A DNA stretch of 7,057 nucleotides, taken from positions 1 to 7,057 of the forward strand of contig JAQGPK010000014.1 in the NCBI GenBank assembly GCA_028293095.1, given 5' to 3'. A program made the translations under genes and the position numbers. The notes under the pieces were generated by a model. The model did no database searches. It was not told where the DNA came from and worked only from the letters and a program-made list of their open reading frames with translations. The DNA comes from Chlamydiia bacterium. Lineage in GTDB: Bacteria; Chlamydiota; Chlamydiia; Chlamydiales; FEN-1388. Numbering within the stretch: position 1 is the stretch's first letter; every line of letters begins with the position of its first letter. Shown piece by piece: positions 5,615 through 7,057 of the stretch.

Positions 5615-7057
5615 ATGACAGCACCAAGCAAAAATAAAAGCGCCACTTTATTAGGGATCCAATCTCTATCCAAAGCCCATGGAACGCAAGAGCTCTTTGA
5701 AGATATTTCCTTCACAATCGCTGAAGGTGATCGCATCGGCCTGCTCGGTCCAAATGGTGCTGGTAAATCGACCCTCTTAAAGATCTTGATGGGACTTGAA
5801 AAAGCAGATTATGGATCTATTTCCAGACGACAAGGGCTGCGCGTTGGTTACGCTAGTCAATCACCTGAGTTCTCATCTAAAACGCTTGAAAAAGTCCTCA
5901 CCGACCAAGACCTTTTGCATGGTGACGAGAACGAGCGCCTTACACGAGCTCGTATCCTCTTAGGTAAAGCGCAGTTTACAGATTTTACCCAAGATGCCTC
6001 TACCCTATCTGGTGGATGGAAAAAGCGTTTAGATATTGTCCGTGCTCTGATGCAAGAACCCGATCTTCTTCTTTTGGATGAACCGACGAACCACTTAGAT
6101 CTAGAAGGAATTGTATGGCTCGAAAAACTGCTGATGCGTGAAAAAGCAGGCTATGTGGTAGTAAGCCATGACCGCTACTTCCTTGAGAATGTGGCTAATA
6201 AAATTATTGAACTGAATAAGTGCTACCCTCAAGGCCTTTTTATAAGTAGTGGCAACATGAGCTCCTACCGACAGCATAAAGAAGAGTTTCTTCTGGGACA
6301 AGCCGAACAAGAGCGCAGCCTTGCCTCTGTTGTCCGCGATGAAATTGAATGGCTCAGAAAATCCCCCAAAGCACGTACTACAAAGTCGCGCTCACGCATT
6401 GAAAAAGCTCATAACCTCATTGAAGAGCTCTCAGAGGTCTCGAAAAGAAATAAAATATCGACAGTGGATCTTGACTTTACAGCCTCCGATCGCGAGACTC
6501 GTAAATTACTCTCTGCAAAAAACCTCGCAAAATCGTTAAGTGATAAAGAGCTCTTTAAAGGAATTGATCTCCTACTCTCTCCAGGAAGTAGGCTTGGCAT
6601 CGTCGGAAAAAATGGAACGGGTAAAACCACACTTTTAAAAATTTTAGCGGGCAAGATCACGCAAGACGCTGGAACCATTAAATATGCTGACAACCTCAAG
6701 CTCGTCTATTTTGACCAGCACCGCGAACATATCCCCCCTCAAGCCACGCTGAAAGAAGCGCTTTCACCAAATGGTGAGATGGTCAATTATCGAGGACAAT
6801 CTATCCATGTCAATGGATGGGCTAGAAAGTTTTTATTTGCACCTGATCGCCTGACCCTTCCAGTGAGCTACCTCTCCGGTGGTGAACGTGCACGCATCCT
6901 CATCGCTAGGTTAATGCTCGAACCTGCAGATATTCTTTTCTTAGATGAACCGACAAATGATTTAGATATCGCCACTTTAGAGGTGATTGAAGAGAGTTTG
7001 AAAGAATTTCCCGGCGCTGTTGTCTTAATCTCCCATGATCGCTGCCTCATGGATAGT
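5615..7057 (+). CDS. uup: ABC-F family ATPase, Uup-type (C-terminus cut by window edge)
   Basis: 481 codons of a tandem-ATPase protein without membrane segments, hence cytoplasmic. ABC-F proteins bind the ribosome and act on stalled or initiating translation. Uup in E. coli also affects transposon excision. Domain 1: Walker A GPNGAGKS (45-52), signature LSGGW (131-135), Walker B LLLLDEPTNHLD with D155/E156, switch H185. The interdomain linker follows SGNMSSY (212-218) and includes IEWLRKSPKARTTKSR (244-259), positively charged as in Uup. Domain 2: Walker A GKNGTGKT (331-338), YFDQHR (365-370), signature LSGGE (420-424), Walker B with D444/E445, switch H474. Both catalytic Glu residues are intact. 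FDQHR, the following VNG/FLF segment and the SGGW/SGGE pair favour Uup over EttA. The final coiled-coil region lies outside the window. The ATG at 5615 has no Shine-Dalgarno. An in-frame ATG at 5597, inside the hairpin, would add six residues. Confidence 0.93.
   Translation, partial: MTAPSKNKSATLLGIQSLSKAHGTQELFEDISFTIAEGDRIGLLGPNGAGKSTLLKILMGLEKADYGSISRRQGLRVGYASQSPEFSSKTLEKVLTDQDLLHGDENERLTRARILLGKAQFTDFTQDASTLSGGWKKRLDIVRALMQEPDLLLLDEPTNHLDLEGIVWLEKLLMREKAGYVVVSHDRYFLENVANKIIELNKCYPQGLFISSGNMSSYRQHKEEFLLGQAEQERSLASVVRDEIEWLRKSPKARTTKSRSRIEKAHNLIEELSEVSKRNKISTVDLDFTASDRETRKLLSAKNLAKSLSDKELFKGIDLLLSPGSRLGIVGKNGTGKTTLLKILAGKITQDAGTIKYADNLKLVYFDQHREHIPPQATLKEALSPNGEMVNYRGQSIHVNGWARKFLFAPDRLTLPVSYLSGGERARILIARLMLEPADILFLDEPTNDLDIATLEVIEESLKEFPGAVVLISHDRCLMDS

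Noticed and set aside
6409..6699. Minus-strand open frame of 96 codons
   Set aside because: It is antisense to the second half of the ABC-F gene, where the sense frame carries Walker A and linker motifs.

Overview
The window is an AT-rich piece of a bacterial chromosome with a Gram-negative character. Four of its six genes carry N-terminal export signals, ribosome binding sites are AAGGA/GAGGG-like, and intergenic DNA is very AT-rich. No ribosomal, tRNA, phage, IS or CRISPR sequence is visible, so the taxon cannot be fixed. A small exported protein (1082-1897) and the penicillin-V-acylase-type hydrolase recall, from memory only, proteins of amoeba- or host-associated bacteria such as environmental Chlamydiota (Parachlamydia/Simkania type) or Legionellales. 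I lean to Chlamydiota, weakly.

Layout. (1) 1-930, minus: a metallo-beta-lactamase-fold hydrolase of the NAPE-PLD/UlaG-like type, with its C-terminus cut by the window edge. (2) 931-1081: a divergent, almost pure A/T promoter region. It holds an 11-bp perfect inverted repeat lying directly against a consensus -10 box. (3) 1082-1897, plus: an exported protein of unknown function with a faint kinase-like C-terminal half that lacks the catalytic Asp. (4) 1906-5476, minus: a tight three-gene cluster read from right to left. It encodes a TolB-like six-repeat PD40 propeller, then a kelch-like propeller, then a choloylglycine-hydrolase/penicillin-acylase-type Ntn hydrolase. All three are predicted to be exported, with gaps of 8 and 23 bp. 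(5) 5477-5614: a divergent intergenic region with a 9-bp perfect hairpin just before the next start codon. (6) 5615-7057, plus: a Uup-type ABC-F ATPase, complete through its second ATPase domain and cut at its C-terminus.

Working together. The three minus-strand genes very probably form one transcript that delivers two propellers and one N-terminal-cysteine amidase to the periplasm or cell surface. The NAPE-PLD-like enzyme and the amidase belong to families that in animals make and break N-acylethanolamines. Finding both within 3 kb is suggestive, but they are not in one operon and the link is speculation. The ABC-F gene is a separate cytoplasmic, translation-related unit.
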